Under the pieces are notes generated by a model. It made no database searches and was not told where the DNA came from. It saw only the letters and a program-made list of their open reading frames with translations. Below are positions 43,207 to 51,549 of a DNA stretch of 64,000 bases, piece after piece. The DNA comes from JAAYHG01 sp012735455 (GTDB lineage: Bacteria > Bacillota > DTU030 > DUMP01). How positions within the stretch are numbered: position 1 is the first letter of the stretch; the number at the start of each line of letters is the position of its first letter. The stretch covers positions 186,001 to 250,000 of the forward strand of contig JBMNIX010000010.1 of NCBI GenBank assembly GCA_050951365.1, given 5' to 3'. Position numbers and translations under genes: made by a program.

Positions 43207-43376
43207 TTTCATGACCACCTTGTTCCTGGTATGTACAAAAGAGCCTTAATCTCTCTACCCTCATGCTTTGCTGGCTGGATGGCACGCCCGCTCCTGAGCC
43301 GTCTACATAGAGTATCAGTTTCACAGATCTGGCGAAAGCAGCCCTCGGCAAGCTGAAATAGGTTTGCCGCTGCATG

Positions 43377-44393
43377 TCAGCAAATCCGCGGCAACGGCGC
43401 CCCTGCCATCAGATCCAGGAACTTGGTTCCACCTAGAGCCGTCTTAAGATAAGCGTTCCCCCTCCCCTCCCGCACCTCGCCAATAACAGCTGCCGCACGA
43501 CCAAGCCTATGCTCTTTCAGAACTGTCAGTGCATGCTCCGCTTCTTCTCGGGCCACAATGGCTAGAAACTTACCCTCATTAGCCAGATAAAGCGGGTCCA
43601 AACCTAGAACATCTGCCCCTGCCCGCACCGCCCTGGCGACGGGGAGTGCCTCCTCAACAAGCCAGATATCCACCGAGGCGGCCAGGGCCACCTCCTTTAC
43701 TGCCGTAGCCAATCCACCTCGAGTCAGATCGCGCATGAACCTAATCCCATGGCAACTGGTGAGAAGTTGGTGGATAATATGGTTCAAGGGTGCACAGTCG
43801 CTCTTGATCTGCTCATTCAGGTCTAGCCCGTAGCGAGACATGATAATGGCCAGGCCGTGATCACCCAGATTACCATTCACCAAGACAAGATCCCCTGGTC
43901 GAATCTGCCGGTACCCTAGCTCGCTATCCTCCGCTAGCCATCCCACCCCAGTGGTGGTAATGAATAATTGATCTAGGTGCTCTCTCTCCACCACCTTGGT
44001 GTCCCCAGCCACGATCTCTACCTCTGCCTCACGGCAAGCATCTGCCATAGATGCTGTCACGCGGTTCAGTACTGACAGCTCCAGCCCTTCCTCAAGCAAG
44101 AACGAAGCCGCCAGGTACTCTGGACGCGCCCCACTTACGGCTAGGTCATTCACAGTGCCATAAACAGCCAGCTTGCCAATATCGCCTCCTGGAAAAAACA
44201 GTGGATTCACCACAAAGGAGTCAGTGGTAAGCGCCAGCCTTCCCAATTTCTTTGGCAGTTCTGCCGCATCCCCTTGTTCCTTGAGCGCAGGGTTAGCAAA
44301 ATGCCTTAGAAACACTTTCTCCACGAGCTCACGGGTTAAAGCCCCGCCGTCGCCATGTGCCAGAAGCACCACCTGGGCTTGTGTCTCCGTCAT
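43377..44393 (-). CDS. hypE: Hydrogenase maturation protein HypE
   Basis: ATP-dependent dehydratase that turns the carbamoyl thioester made by HypF into thiocyanate. 338 residues, AIR-synthase fold: TDSFVVNPLFFPGGDIGKLAVYGTVNDLAVSGA, AGDTKVVER, FMRDLTRGGLATA. It ends PRIC, the C-terminal Cys that carries the CN group, so the gene is intact. Starts 24 bases after hypD. Confidence 0.97.
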   Translation of the reverse strand: MTETQAQVVLLAHGDGGALTRELVEKVFLRHFANPALKEQGDAAELPKKLGRLALTTDSFVVNPLFFPGGDIGKLAVYGTVNDLAVSGARPEYLAASFLLEEGLELSVLNRVTASMADACREAEVEIVAGDTKVVEREHLDQLFITTTGVGWLAEDSELGYRQIRPGDLVLVNGNLGDHGLAIIMSRYGLDLNEQIKSDCAPLNHIIHQLLTSCHGIRFMRDLTRGGLATAVKEVALAASVDIWLVEEALPVARAVRAGADVLGLDPLYLANEGKFLAIVAREEAEHALTVLKEHRLGRAAAVIGEVREGRGNAYLKTALGGTKFLDLMAGAPLPRIC

Positions 44394-44417
44394 ACAATCA
44401 CTTCCTGCAGACTGTGC

Positions 44418-45524
44418 TTAGCTGCTTCCGTAGAAATAATGGGCCGCACAGGCCCCTTCCGCCGAAACCATGCATGGACCCACCGGAGAAGATGGCTTAC
44501 ATTCCCTGCCAAACAAGGCACACTGGATGGGCCTGATTTTGCCTCGCAGCACATCGCCACAGCGGCATCCCACAGGCATAACAGATCTACTTGATTGCAA
44601 AGAAAAACGCTGTGCAGCGTCACGCTGGGCAAATTCTGGCCTGAGTTGCAGCCCGCTGTCGAGGATCATTCCAAGCCCTCTCCATACGGCTGCGCCTGTT
44701 CGAAAAGCCCGCTGCAGCACCACCTTTGCCCTGGGGTTCCCCAACTCCCGCACCACCCCAAAGTAACCGTTCACCACTTGGGCCTGACCTCGTTCCAAAA
44801 GCCGCAGCAAGATCAGGATCCCGCCCAGAAGATCCAGTACCTCAAACCCTGTTACCACCGCTGGCAGCCCATACTCCTGTGCCACCGGACTAAAGACGCG
44901 CCACCCTGTTACAGCACACACATGCCCGGGCAAAAGTAGCCCATCTATCCGCACTGCCGGATCGGCCAGCAATGCAGCCAGGGCAGGGAAAATCAGCTTG
45001 TGGAGCGAAAGCAGGCTGTAGTTCCTAATCCGCCGTTCTTCGGCCTCCAGCAAGCTTAAGGCTACCACAGGCGCCGTGGTCTCGAAACCTATGCCGAGAA
45101 AAACCACTTCCCGGTCCGGGTGGGTCTGGGCCAACTCCACGGCTTGCAAAGGCGAGTAAACAACATGCACGGCCGCACCCCGAGCCCGCTCCTGTTCTAG
45201 AGAAGAGAAACTGCCCAGTACCCGTACCATGTCGCCGAAGGTGGCCACAATCACACCGGGCAAAGTAGCCAAGGTGATGGCGGCATCAATATCCTCGGGC
45301 GCGGTAACACAAACCGGACAGCCGGGTCCACTCACCAGATCTACACAATCAGCAAGCAGGCCACGGATGCCACTTTTGCCCAAGGCCATGGTATGCGTTC
45401 CGCACACCTCCATCAGAACTGGGCGGCGGCCATCCTTCTCCTGTACACGGCGGGCTGTTCCCCTTATCTCCGCCAGGAGTCCGGCAGCAACTGTTGCCTC
45501 CCTTAACTTAGCCTGGGCCGGCAC
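44418..45524 (-). CDS. hypD: Hydrogenase maturation protein HypD
   Basis: [4Fe-4S] scaffold on which Fe(CN)2CO is built with HypC. Motifs MEVCGTHTMALGKSGI, SGPGCPVCVTAPEDID, GIGFETTAP, LLPGHVCAVTG and the cysteine-rich C-terminus CRCGDVLRGKIRPIQC to CMVSAEGACAAHY. I chose GTG 45524 because GGGAGGAAC lies about 7 bases upstream; it overlaps hypC by 17 bases. 368 residues, normal length. Confidence 0.96.
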   Translation of the reverse strand: MPAQAKLREATVAAGLLAEIRGTARRVQEKDGRRPVLMEVCGTHTMALGKSGIRGLLADCVDLVSGPGCPVCVTAPEDIDAAITLATLPGVIVATFGDMVRVLGSFSSLEQERARGAAVHVVYSPLQAVELAQTHPDREVVFLGIGFETTAPVVALSLLEAEERRIRNYSLLSLHKLIFPALAALLADPAVRIDGLLLPGHVCAVTGWRVFSPVAQEYGLPAVVTGFEVLDLLGGILILLRLLERGQAQVVNGYFGVVRELGNPRAKVVLQRAFRTGAAVWRGLGMILDSGLQLRPEFAQRDAAQRFSLQSSRSVMPVGCRCGDVLRGKIRPIQCALFGRECKPSSPVGPCMVSAEGACAAHYFYGSS

Positions 45525-45738
45525 GGCTAAGTTCCTCCCAGAGGTGTAGCCTGGCTTCTGCCTCGACTTTAGCCAGGACCTCCACTGCATAGCCCGCATG
45601 TACCAAAAGATAATCCCCCGGGCTGACTGGACCCACCAGGTGGGTGCCTACCTTGCTCGTAACCCCCCCATTCTCTACCACAGCCCAAAACCCATTAGAG
45701 CTGACTTCTACAACTAGACAAGGAATGCCCAGGCACAC
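45508..45738 (-). CDS. hypC: Hydrogenase maturation chaperone HypC
   Basis: 76 residues, begins MCLGIPC with the conserved N-terminal cysteine that binds the Fe ligand group, and has VGPVSPGDYLLVHAGYAVEVL typical of HypC/HybG. The second of two adjacent GTG codons is chosen because it places Cys at position 2. It overlaps the hypB end by 44 bases and hypD by 17. Confidence 0.95.
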   Translation of the reverse strand: MCLGIPCLVVEVSSNGFWAVVENGGVTSKVGTHLVGPVSPGDYLLVHAGYAVEVLAKVEAEARLHLWEELSRAGPG

Positions 45739-46390
45739 CACGCCACCCTCTTCGCACTTTGAGTAACCATGCCGCCCACTCCGCGAAACCCTGTTCTTTT
45801 GCTGCCGAAGTCACAAACACCTGGGCTTGGCTCCCTAAGGCAGCTAACTCTGAACGGCAGAAAGCCAGATCGAAGTCCGTGTGCGGTATGAGGTCTGCCT
45901 TGGTTATAATGACAGCAGCGGCCTCACGGAAAACCCGCGGGTATTTGGCAGGTTTATCATTCCCTTCGGTAACGCTCAGTACAGCTACCTTGGCCTGTTC
46001 ACCCAGATCGAAGGCAGCAGGGCACACTAGGTTGCCGACATTCTCCACCAGCACCAAATCAAGTTTGGTCATGGGCAGCTCTGCCACGGCACTGGCCACC
46101 ATCTGGGCGTCCAGGTGGCAGGAGCCCCCTGTGTTGATCTGCACCACAGGAACCCCTAGTCGTTCGATACGCTCCGCATCTCGCGTTGTGGCGATATCCC
46201 CTTCTACCACGGCAACAGCAGCCTCTCGGGTCAAGAAAGGCAGGCTTTTTTCTAACAAGGTGGTTTTTCCGGCCCCAGGCGAGCCAATCAAGTTTATCAC
46301 TGTTACCCCTTGGCGCTCAAAGGCACGCCTGTTTTCCGCCGCCAAGTCAGCGTTAACCTTAAGCAGATCCCGGGCTAAAACGACTTTCAC
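45695..46390 (-). CDS. hypB: Hydrogenase nickel-insertion GTPase HypB
   Basis: GTPase that delivers nickel with HypA. P-loop LIGSPGAGKTTLLE, VVEGDIATTRDAERI, GGSCHLDAQMV (metal-site CH-type), DLVLVENVGNLVCPAAFDLGE and ITKADLIP. No histidine-rich N-terminus, so it has no nickel-storage tail. GTG 46390 is chosen with GGGAGG 7 bases upstream. The C-terminal 20 residues or so run out of phase over the hypC start, which is unusual and might reflect one more frame error. Confidence 0.95.
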   Translation of the reverse strand: MKVVLARDLLKVNADLAAENRRAFERQGVTVINLIGSPGAGKTTLLEKSLPFLTREAAVAVVEGDIATTRDAERIERLGVPVVQINTGGSCHLDAQMVASAVAELPMTKLDLVLVENVGNLVCPAAFDLGEQAKVAVLSVTEGNDKPAKYPRVFREAAAVIITKADLIPHTDFDLAFCRSELAALGSQAQVFVTSAAKEQGFAEWAAWLLKVRRGWRGVPGHSLSSCRSQL

Positions 46391-46420
46391 GCCAACACCT
46401 CCCACTTATTTAATGCCCAA

Positions 46421-46765
46421 CTATTCCCCCTCGTAATACTCTACATAGAGCTCGTCCCCTTGAAGGAGCTGAACTGTAAGAGACCCGCAGCGGGGACAGC
46501 TGACATAGGGCCAACCTGGGGGGGAATACTCATGGTGGCAAGCACAGCAGCGAAGAAAGATCGGCAGCTTTTCTACTGTGAGTTCCGCACCAGCACACTC
46601 AGTACCCTGGCTCAAGGCCGCAAAAGCCAGACTTAATGCCTCCGGCAGAGCACCATGACCGGCACCTACAACGAGATGGACTTTCGTTACCCTAGCTATC
46701 CCCTGTTCTTTGGCGCTCACGGCCACCATCTCCAAGAGTCCCGCGATAAGAGACACTTCATGCAT
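46421..46765 (-). CDS. hypA: Hydrogenase nickel-incorporation protein HypA
   Basis: 114 residues. Starts MHEVSLI, whose Met-His binds nickel. The zinc finger has RCCACHHEYSPP and SCPRCGS. ATG 46765 is chosen because it gives the conserved MHE start; the open frame continues 13 codons upstream. First gene of the hypABCDEF unit. No hydrogenase structural genes lie within the window. Confidence 0.95.
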   Translation of the reverse strand: MHEVSLIAGLLEMVAVSAKEQGIARVTKVHLVVGAGHGALPEALSLAFAALSQGTECAGAELTVEKLPIFLRCCACHHEYSPPGWPYVSCPRCGSLTVQLLQGDELYVEYYEGE

Positions 46766-46895
46766 ACTGCCTGCCTCCAAGTCAAGCCGCCCTCGCACAG
46801 ACAAGAGAACAACAACTAATATCCCAGCAGGAGTATTTGAGTAATCTCGCTAATATATGCCAATATGGACTTAGGTAAGAGAAAGGAGTGTCAGG

Positions 46896-48506
46896 ATGTA
46901 CTGGGACGTTGTAATTGTGGGCGGCGGTGGTGCCGCGCTTTGCGCCGCCTTAAGTGCAGCCGAAACTGGAGCCAAAGTTCTTATCCTCTCGAAAACAAAG
47001 TTGGGACTGGGCAACTGCACCGCTGTGGCCGGCGGTAACTTTACCGTTGGTGTGGGTGGATTTAGACCTGAGAAACATCAAGAAAAAACAAGGGAAACCG
47101 GCCGCTGGATTAACGACGCACAGCTGGTGGAGATCCTGGCTGCCGAGGGTCCTACGACCTTAACCGCTCTCACAAGATACGACGTCAAGATGGACCTAAC
47201 ACCTGGCATGATTTCTGTGGCCCCGTACGCGGCCCGCGTCATTACTGCAGGTACGGCCTTTACCCTGCCGCTCGTTCGGGCGATTCAGGATAACCCTAAC
47301 ATTAGCATCGAAGAACGGGCCTTGGTGACAGAAATACTCATCAAGGATAACAAGTGCCATGGAGTTGAATACCTTGATCTCAAAAAAGGAAGCGTCGAGC
47401 AGGTAAGAACCAAGGCAGCAGTGGTGGCCACAGGCGGTTTCGGCCAGCTTTATGAACGTACGGACAACCCAGTTCGCACCACTGGCGACGGCTACGCTCT
47501 CATTTATAATCTGGGCCTCACCCTAACGGATATGGAGTTTGTACAGTTCTTCCCCCTGGGTTTTGCAGATCCTAACCTTCCGGGCTGGATGATCCCCCTG
47601 TCCCTTATCGATCATGTTCCCCTCACCAACAACCAAGGATATGAGTTTCTGCGCGCCAAGCTGCCCGAATGGGGGCTGAAATCCGGGGCTGGCGCAGAAC
47701 GCTATGCCCGGGATCGTTCCGCTCAAACAGTAGCCAAAGAGATCGCCGCCGGTCGAGGTGCTTACCTGCACCTGAACAAATTGCCTGCAACAGCTTGGGA
47801 AAGTGGCATCGTGGCCGACCTGGAGCGAATGGCGAGAGGCAAGATTGACCTAAAGCGCGATCCAGTGGCGGTAGCTCCTACACAGCATTTCTGTTGTGGC
47901 GGCATTGTCATCGGCACCAACGGTGAAACCGAAGTAGCCGGGCTTTTCGCGTGTGGTGAGGTCGCCGCAGGGGTTCACGGTGCCAACCGGGTTGGTGGCA
48001 ATGCACTAACAGAACTAGTGGTGTTCGGTACCCGAGCCGGAAAAACAGCAGCGGCCTACGCAGCACAGGCCCCAGCCCCGTCAACTGCCTCTACCCGAGC
48101 CGGAAGCAGCAGCACCCGCCTGGAAAAATGGCAGCAGGGCCGAGGCATGAATCCCAAAGAGTTTAAGAGCCGCCTCCAGGCCCTTGCCAGCCAGCACCTG
48201 GGCGTACTGCGCTCGGCAGCCGGCCTGAACCAGGCTCTGGAAGAACTAGAAGCCTTAAGAAGCGAACTTGCAAACCTCAGCGCCCCAACCCTGCGCGAGC
48301 TGCAGGACGCCGTGGAAGCCGAAAACCTTTACCTCATTGCCCTCATGGTGGCCCGGGCTGCTCTTTTCCGCGAGGAAAGCCGCGGCGTCCACTACCGTGA
48401 GGACTTTCCCGCCGAAGATGACCAAAACTGGCGCTGCAACATCTACATCTGTCGTGGTACAGATGGTACACCAGAGCTGATAAAAAGGCCCCTAACCGCC
48501 CAATAA
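46896..48506 (+). CDS. FAD-binding fumarate reductase/succinate dehydrogenase-type flavoprotein
   Basis: 536 residues. FAD dinucleotide loop VVIVGGGGAALCAALSAAETGAKVLILSK at the N-terminus and the family signatures AVVATGGFGQLY, TGDGYAL and GLFACGEVAAGVHGANRVGGNAL. A capping domain lies between, and a C-terminal helical domain (about 410-536) ends in the REESRGVHYREDFP pattern of SdhA/FrdA/NadB. The substrate, whether fumarate, L-aspartate or a related acid, is not certain. ATG with GAAAGGAG upstream. Divergent from the hyp genes. Confidence 0.88.
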   Translation: MYWDVVIVGGGGAALCAALSAAETGAKVLILSKTKLGLGNCTAVAGGNFTVGVGGFRPEKHQEKTRETGRWINDAQLVEILAAEGPTTLTALTRYDVKMDLTPGMISVAPYAARVITAGTAFTLPLVRAIQDNPNISIEERALVTEILIKDNKCHGVEYLDLKKGSVEQVRTKAAVVATGGFGQLYERTDNPVRTTGDGYALIYNLGLTLTDMEFVQFFPLGFADPNLPGWMIPLSLIDHVPLTNNQGYEFLRAKLPEWGLKSGAGAERYARDRSAQTVAKEIAAGRGAYLHLNKLPATAWESGIVADLERMARGKIDLKRDPVAVAPTQHFCCGGIVIGTNGETEVAGLFACGEVAAGVHGANRVGGNALTELVVFGTRAGKTAAAYAAQAPAPSTASTRAGSSSTRLEKWQQGRGMNPKEFKSRLQALASQHLGVLRSAAGLNQALEELEALRSELANLSAPTLRELQDAVEAENLYLIALMVARAALFREESRGVHYREDFPAEDDQNWRCNIYICRGTDGTPELIKRPLTAQ

Positions 48507-48515
48507 GATATCCCA

Positions 48516-48746
48516 CTACCAGAAGGAAGGGGGAATTGAGGGGAAACTCAGTCGGTTAGCCACGACCCTTTCTTCGCTTGCCCTGTAGCTGATGGCAAGG
48601 CGCGGACAACGTTCCAGGCACGCCAGGCACAGGAGACAGGAGCCGGAATCAATGGTCGCGGCTTCTTTTTTACCCTGCAGGCTGATGGCCTCGGCTGGAT
48701 AGACGCGGGTACACAGATCATCCGCCAGGACTTTTTCCCTTACCAA
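48516..48746 (-). CDS. Small ferredoxin-like protein with one intact [4Fe-4S] motif
   Basis: 76 codons. The second half has a full Cys-x2-Cys-x2-Cys-x3-Cys-Pro set (CLLCLACLERCP). The first half ends VYPAEAISLQG, which looks like the VCPAEAISL end of a first cluster, with Tyr in place of Cys and only one other Cys (DDLCTR). It may be a ferredoxin whose first cluster has decayed, or the truncated remnant of a longer protein. GTG start, weak ribosome site. It lies antisense-downstream of the flavoprotein gene. Confidence 0.5.
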   Translation of the reverse strand: MVREKVLADDLCTRVYPAEAISLQGKKEAATIDSGSCLLCLACLERCPRLAISYRASEERVVANRLSFPSIPPSFW

Positions 48747-48796
48747 GCCCTACGCCTAAGACCGGCGGCAAGACAGTTACTGGGTAATAGCAATGG

Positions 48797-48819
48797 GGCT
48801 CCACTTTCTAGGTGGAGCC
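48797..48819 (-). terminator. Hairpin after the aldo/keto reductase gene
   Basis: GGCTCCAC / GTGGAGCC, 8-bp stem with a 7-base loop, 8 bases past the stop codon. The T-tract on the minus strand is weak. Confidence 0.6.
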
Positions 48820-48826
48820 GCTGGCG

Positions 48827-49852
48827 TTATGCCTGTGGCCTGGTCGCACCGAAGTGGGAGACAGCTTCTTTCAAGAGATCGCGAACAGGAAGGTTGTAAG
48901 GGCAGCGGCGCTCGCACTCGCCGCACTCAACGCAGGCATCGGCCTGAACGTTTAAGGCCCAGTATCGTTCTGCAGCCCACTCCTTGAGCCCGTAGCGACT
49001 CCAATAGCCGTCAAAGGTGAAGATTGTAGGGATAGCTATACCTTGGGGACAAGGCTGGCAGTACTCACAGCGCCGACAAAAGCGGTTACCCAGCCTTGCA
49101 ATCTCTGTTTGCAGTTCATTGCGCTCCTCGTCCGTAAGGGGCACGAACTTCTCTGCCAAGGCTGTGTTCTCCTCTATCTGGGCTACTGAGTCCATGCCAG
49201 GGATGATGGTGGAAACAGGGAAATCCAGAAGAAAGCGCAGCGCCAGGTGGGCAGGCCGCAGGGCACCACCGGCCAGGGGTTTCATTACAATGACCCCTAA
49301 GTCATGTTTCTCGGCCAGAGGCAGCAGGCGCTCGGCTCCCTCCAACTCCGCCGCGTTGAAGGGGAACTGGATGGTTTCAAACTCACCGGTCTGTACCGCC
49401 TCCACCAGCACTTCCATGATGTGTCCGGTGATGCCTACATGCCGTACTTTCCCTTCCAACTGCGCGGCACGCAGAGCCGCCAAGGCGCCATCAGGAGCAA
49501 GAACGCGTTTTAGCTCTTCTTTGGTGCGCACATTGTGCAGCTGATAGAGGTCAACATAATCCCGTTTAAAGTTGTGTAAGCTGGCATCAATATCACGTGC
49601 CATCTCATCGCGCCCACGGGCCATGGACTTGGTGGCAACGTAAATGTCATCACGTTGCAAGCCCAGCGCCAGACCAAACTTTTCTTCGCTATCAGTATAG
49701 CCCCGCGCCGAATCAAAAAAGTTTATTCCAGCGGCGATGGCAGCACTTACTACAGCCTTGGCATCCTCCCTGCCTACCCGTTGAATTGGTATTCCCCCCA
49801 TCCCTATTAGGGAAACCTTAAGCCCTGTACGACCCAGGCGCCTTTTTTCCAT
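48827..49852 (-). CDS. Aldo/keto reductase with C-terminal [4Fe-4S] ferredoxin domain
   Basis: 341 residues. The AKR barrel (RRLGRTGLKVSLIGMGGIP, FFDSARGYTDSEEKFG with the catalytic Asp and Tyr, VKPLAGGALRP) is followed by a short ferredoxin-like tail with two Cys groups: CRRCEYCQPCP and CVECGECERRCPYNLP. Such Fe-S AKRs are typical of anaerobes and may use ferredoxin rather than only NAD(P)H. I chose ATG 49852 with GGAGGG 7 bases upstream. The substrate is unknown. Confidence 0.93.
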   Translation of the reverse strand: MEKRRLGRTGLKVSLIGMGGIPIQRVGREDAKAVVSAAIAAGINFFDSARGYTDSEEKFGLALGLQRDDIYVATKSMARGRDEMARDIDASLHNFKRDYVDLYQLHNVRTKEELKRVLAPDGALAALRAAQLEGKVRHVGITGHIMEVLVEAVQTGEFETIQFPFNAAELEGAERLLPLAEKHDLGVIVMKPLAGGALRPAHLALRFLLDFPVSTIIPGMDSVAQIEENTALAEKFVPLTDEERNELQTEIARLGNRFCRRCEYCQPCPQGIAIPTIFTFDGYWSRYGLKEWAAERYWALNVQADACVECGECERRCPYNLPVRDLLKEAVSHFGATRPQA

Positions 49853-50065
49853 CAGCGAACCCTCCACTGTCTAGCTTTGTCTTTATTATGCGTTCTGCTG
49901 CAACTCTCGGCAAGAAACACTGAAAAGCCGTTAGACCGAATGCTTGTTCTTATTTATGCCAGAGGTTATATCTTGCAGGAACGTGACTAAGATATGGCGA
50001 ATAATATCCAACAGCCGAAAAGAAATCGTACCTTTCATGAAAGCCCCCAAAAGGAGGTTCTGTAA

Positions 50066-50518
50066 ATGTCCCCGATCCTGGATACCGTCATCGAGTTCTT
50101 CACCGAAGACGATTGGAAGTTTTCCCGGTTAGAAGGTAAACCGGTTATTACCCTGCCCTGCAGCGGTCGCAACGGCAACTGGCACTGCTTCGCTGAAGCA
50201 CGCGAGGAACAAGAACAGTTTATTTTTTACTCTGTATGCCCAGTAAAGGTTCCCGAGTCAAAGCGTAGTGCCGTCGCCGAGTACATCACCCGCGCCAACT
50301 ACGGCATGGTGATAGGCAATTTTGAGCTCGACTTTAACGATGGTGAGGTCCGCTACAAGACCTCAATAGATGTTGAGGGAGATGCCTTGAGTCCCGCTCT
50401 GGTGAAAAACATGGTTTACATCAACTTGAGTACCCTGGATCGTTACCTACCTGGCATTATGGGCATCATCTACGCAGGTCTTACACCGCTACAAGCCATT
50501 TCCCAGGTTGAAGGCTAG
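50066..50518 (+). CDS. YbjN-domain protein
   Basis: 150-residue protein of the YbjN superfamily (T3S-chaperone-like fold). It has VIEFFTEDDWKFSRLEGKPVITLPCSGRNGNWHCFAEARE and ESKRSAVAEYITRANYGMVIGNFELDFNDGEVRYKTSID. These proteins lack known enzyme activity; E. coli YbjN affects motility and stress responses. ATG with AAGGAGG upstream. Single-gene unit ending in a bidirectional terminator facing folD. Confidence 0.88.
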   Translation: MSPILDTVIEFFTEDDWKFSRLEGKPVITLPCSGRNGNWHCFAEAREEQEQFIFYSVCPVKVPESKRSAVAEYITRANYGMVIGNFELDFNDGEVRYKTSIDVEGDALSPALVKNMVYINLSTLDRYLPGIMGIIYAGLTPLQAISQVEG

Positions 50519-50598
50519 CTTACAGCCCTACGCGGACACCGGTCAGCACCATTTTTGTACCATCATCTTCGCGGATTGGTAAAGGTATAGCCAGCAAA

Positions 50599-50630
50599 AA
50601 CCAACCCTGCCACAGCAGGGTTGGTTTTTT
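50599..50630. terminator. Bidirectional terminator between YbjN gene and folD
   Basis: AACCAACCCTGC / GCAGGGTTGGTT, 12-bp stem with loop CACA, T-tract on plus (TTTT) and A-tract upstream giving a T-tract on minus. Confidence 0.92.
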
Positions 50631-50659
50631 GATTGCAACGATGGGGTCTATAATTTAGG

Positions 50660-51526
50660 CTAACATTTTTGGGCATCCTTCACCTGTGCTCCCCGGGCCA
50701 ACTCCAGGGTATTAACCAGTAGCATCGCAATAGTCAACGGCCCTACCCCACCCGGCACCGGGGTCAGGTACGAAGCTACTTCATGCACACCCTCGTAGTC
50801 CACATCGCCCACCAGTCCCTCAGGCAAGCGGTTGATGCCAACATCCACCACCACAGCTTCAGGTTTCACCATGTCCGCCGTAATAAAGCGCGGCCGACCA
50901 ACTGCTACTACCAGAATGTCTGCCATACGTGTAACCGCGGCTATATCCACCGTCTTGCTGTGGCACACCGTAACAGTGGCGTCCCGTGCCAAGAGGAGCT
51001 GGGCCACCGGCCTGCCCACAATGCCGCTGCGACCCACCACCACGGCTCGCTTACCAGCGATCTCTATACCGTAACGATCTAAGAGGTGAATTATGCCTTT
51101 CGGAGTGCAGGGCTCGGGAGCTTCAAGGCCCGAACTCAGGTACCCTATGTTTAAGGGGTGAAAACCGTCCACATCCTTCGTCGGGTCGATGGCGGTGATG
51201 ACTCTTAACGGATCAAGATGCTCCGGCAGTGGCAACTGTACCAGGATACCGTGTACTTTCGGATCAAAGTTCAGGCGCCGTACCAAGGTGAGGAGTTCTT
51301 CTTCACTGACATCTGCTGGCAGTGAATACGAAAACGATGCGATGCCAACCGCAGCACAGGCCTTTTCCTTTTGGCGCACATAAATCTGCGAGGCCGGGTC
51401 ATGTCCCACCAATACCACTGCCAGTCCGGGAACAACTCCTTTTTCTTTCAGCCGCTCAACCCCAGCCTTTACAGCTTCCCTTACCTCGGCCGCAACCAGC
51501 TTGCCATCTAGAATCGCTGCCGCCAC
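50660..51526 (-). CDS. folD: Bifunctional methylenetetrahydrofolate dehydrogenase/cyclohydrolase FolD
   Basis: Interconverts 5,10-methylene-THF and 10-formyl-THF through methenyl-THF. 288 residues. The catalytic Lys is in YVRQKEKACAAVG, HGILVQLPLPEHLD binds folate, DVDGFHPLNIG, the NAD(P) loop VVGRSGIVGRPVA, and PVPGGVGPLTIAMLL closes the protein. GTG start. Downstream of fhs, the two supplying 10-formyl-THF for purN and purH. Confidence 0.97.
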   Translation of the reverse strand: MAAAILDGKLVAAEVREAVKAGVERLKEKGVVPGLAVVLVGHDPASQIYVRQKEKACAAVGIASFSYSLPADVSEEELLTLVRRLNFDPKVHGILVQLPLPEHLDPLRVITAIDPTKDVDGFHPLNIGYLSSGLEAPEPCTPKGIIHLLDRYGIEIAGKRAVVVGRSGIVGRPVAQLLLARDATVTVCHSKTVDIAAVTRMADILVVAVGRPRFITADMVKPEAVVVDVGINRLPEGLVGDVDYEGVHEVASYLTPVPGGVGPLTIAMLLVNTLELARGAQVKDAQKC

Positions 51527-51549
51527 ATCTATTCCTCCAGCCTTTCGTG

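Noticed and set aside
43142..43375. 77-codon frame between hypE and hypF
   Set aside because: No ribosome site or protein-like features; overlaps the start of hypF in another frame.
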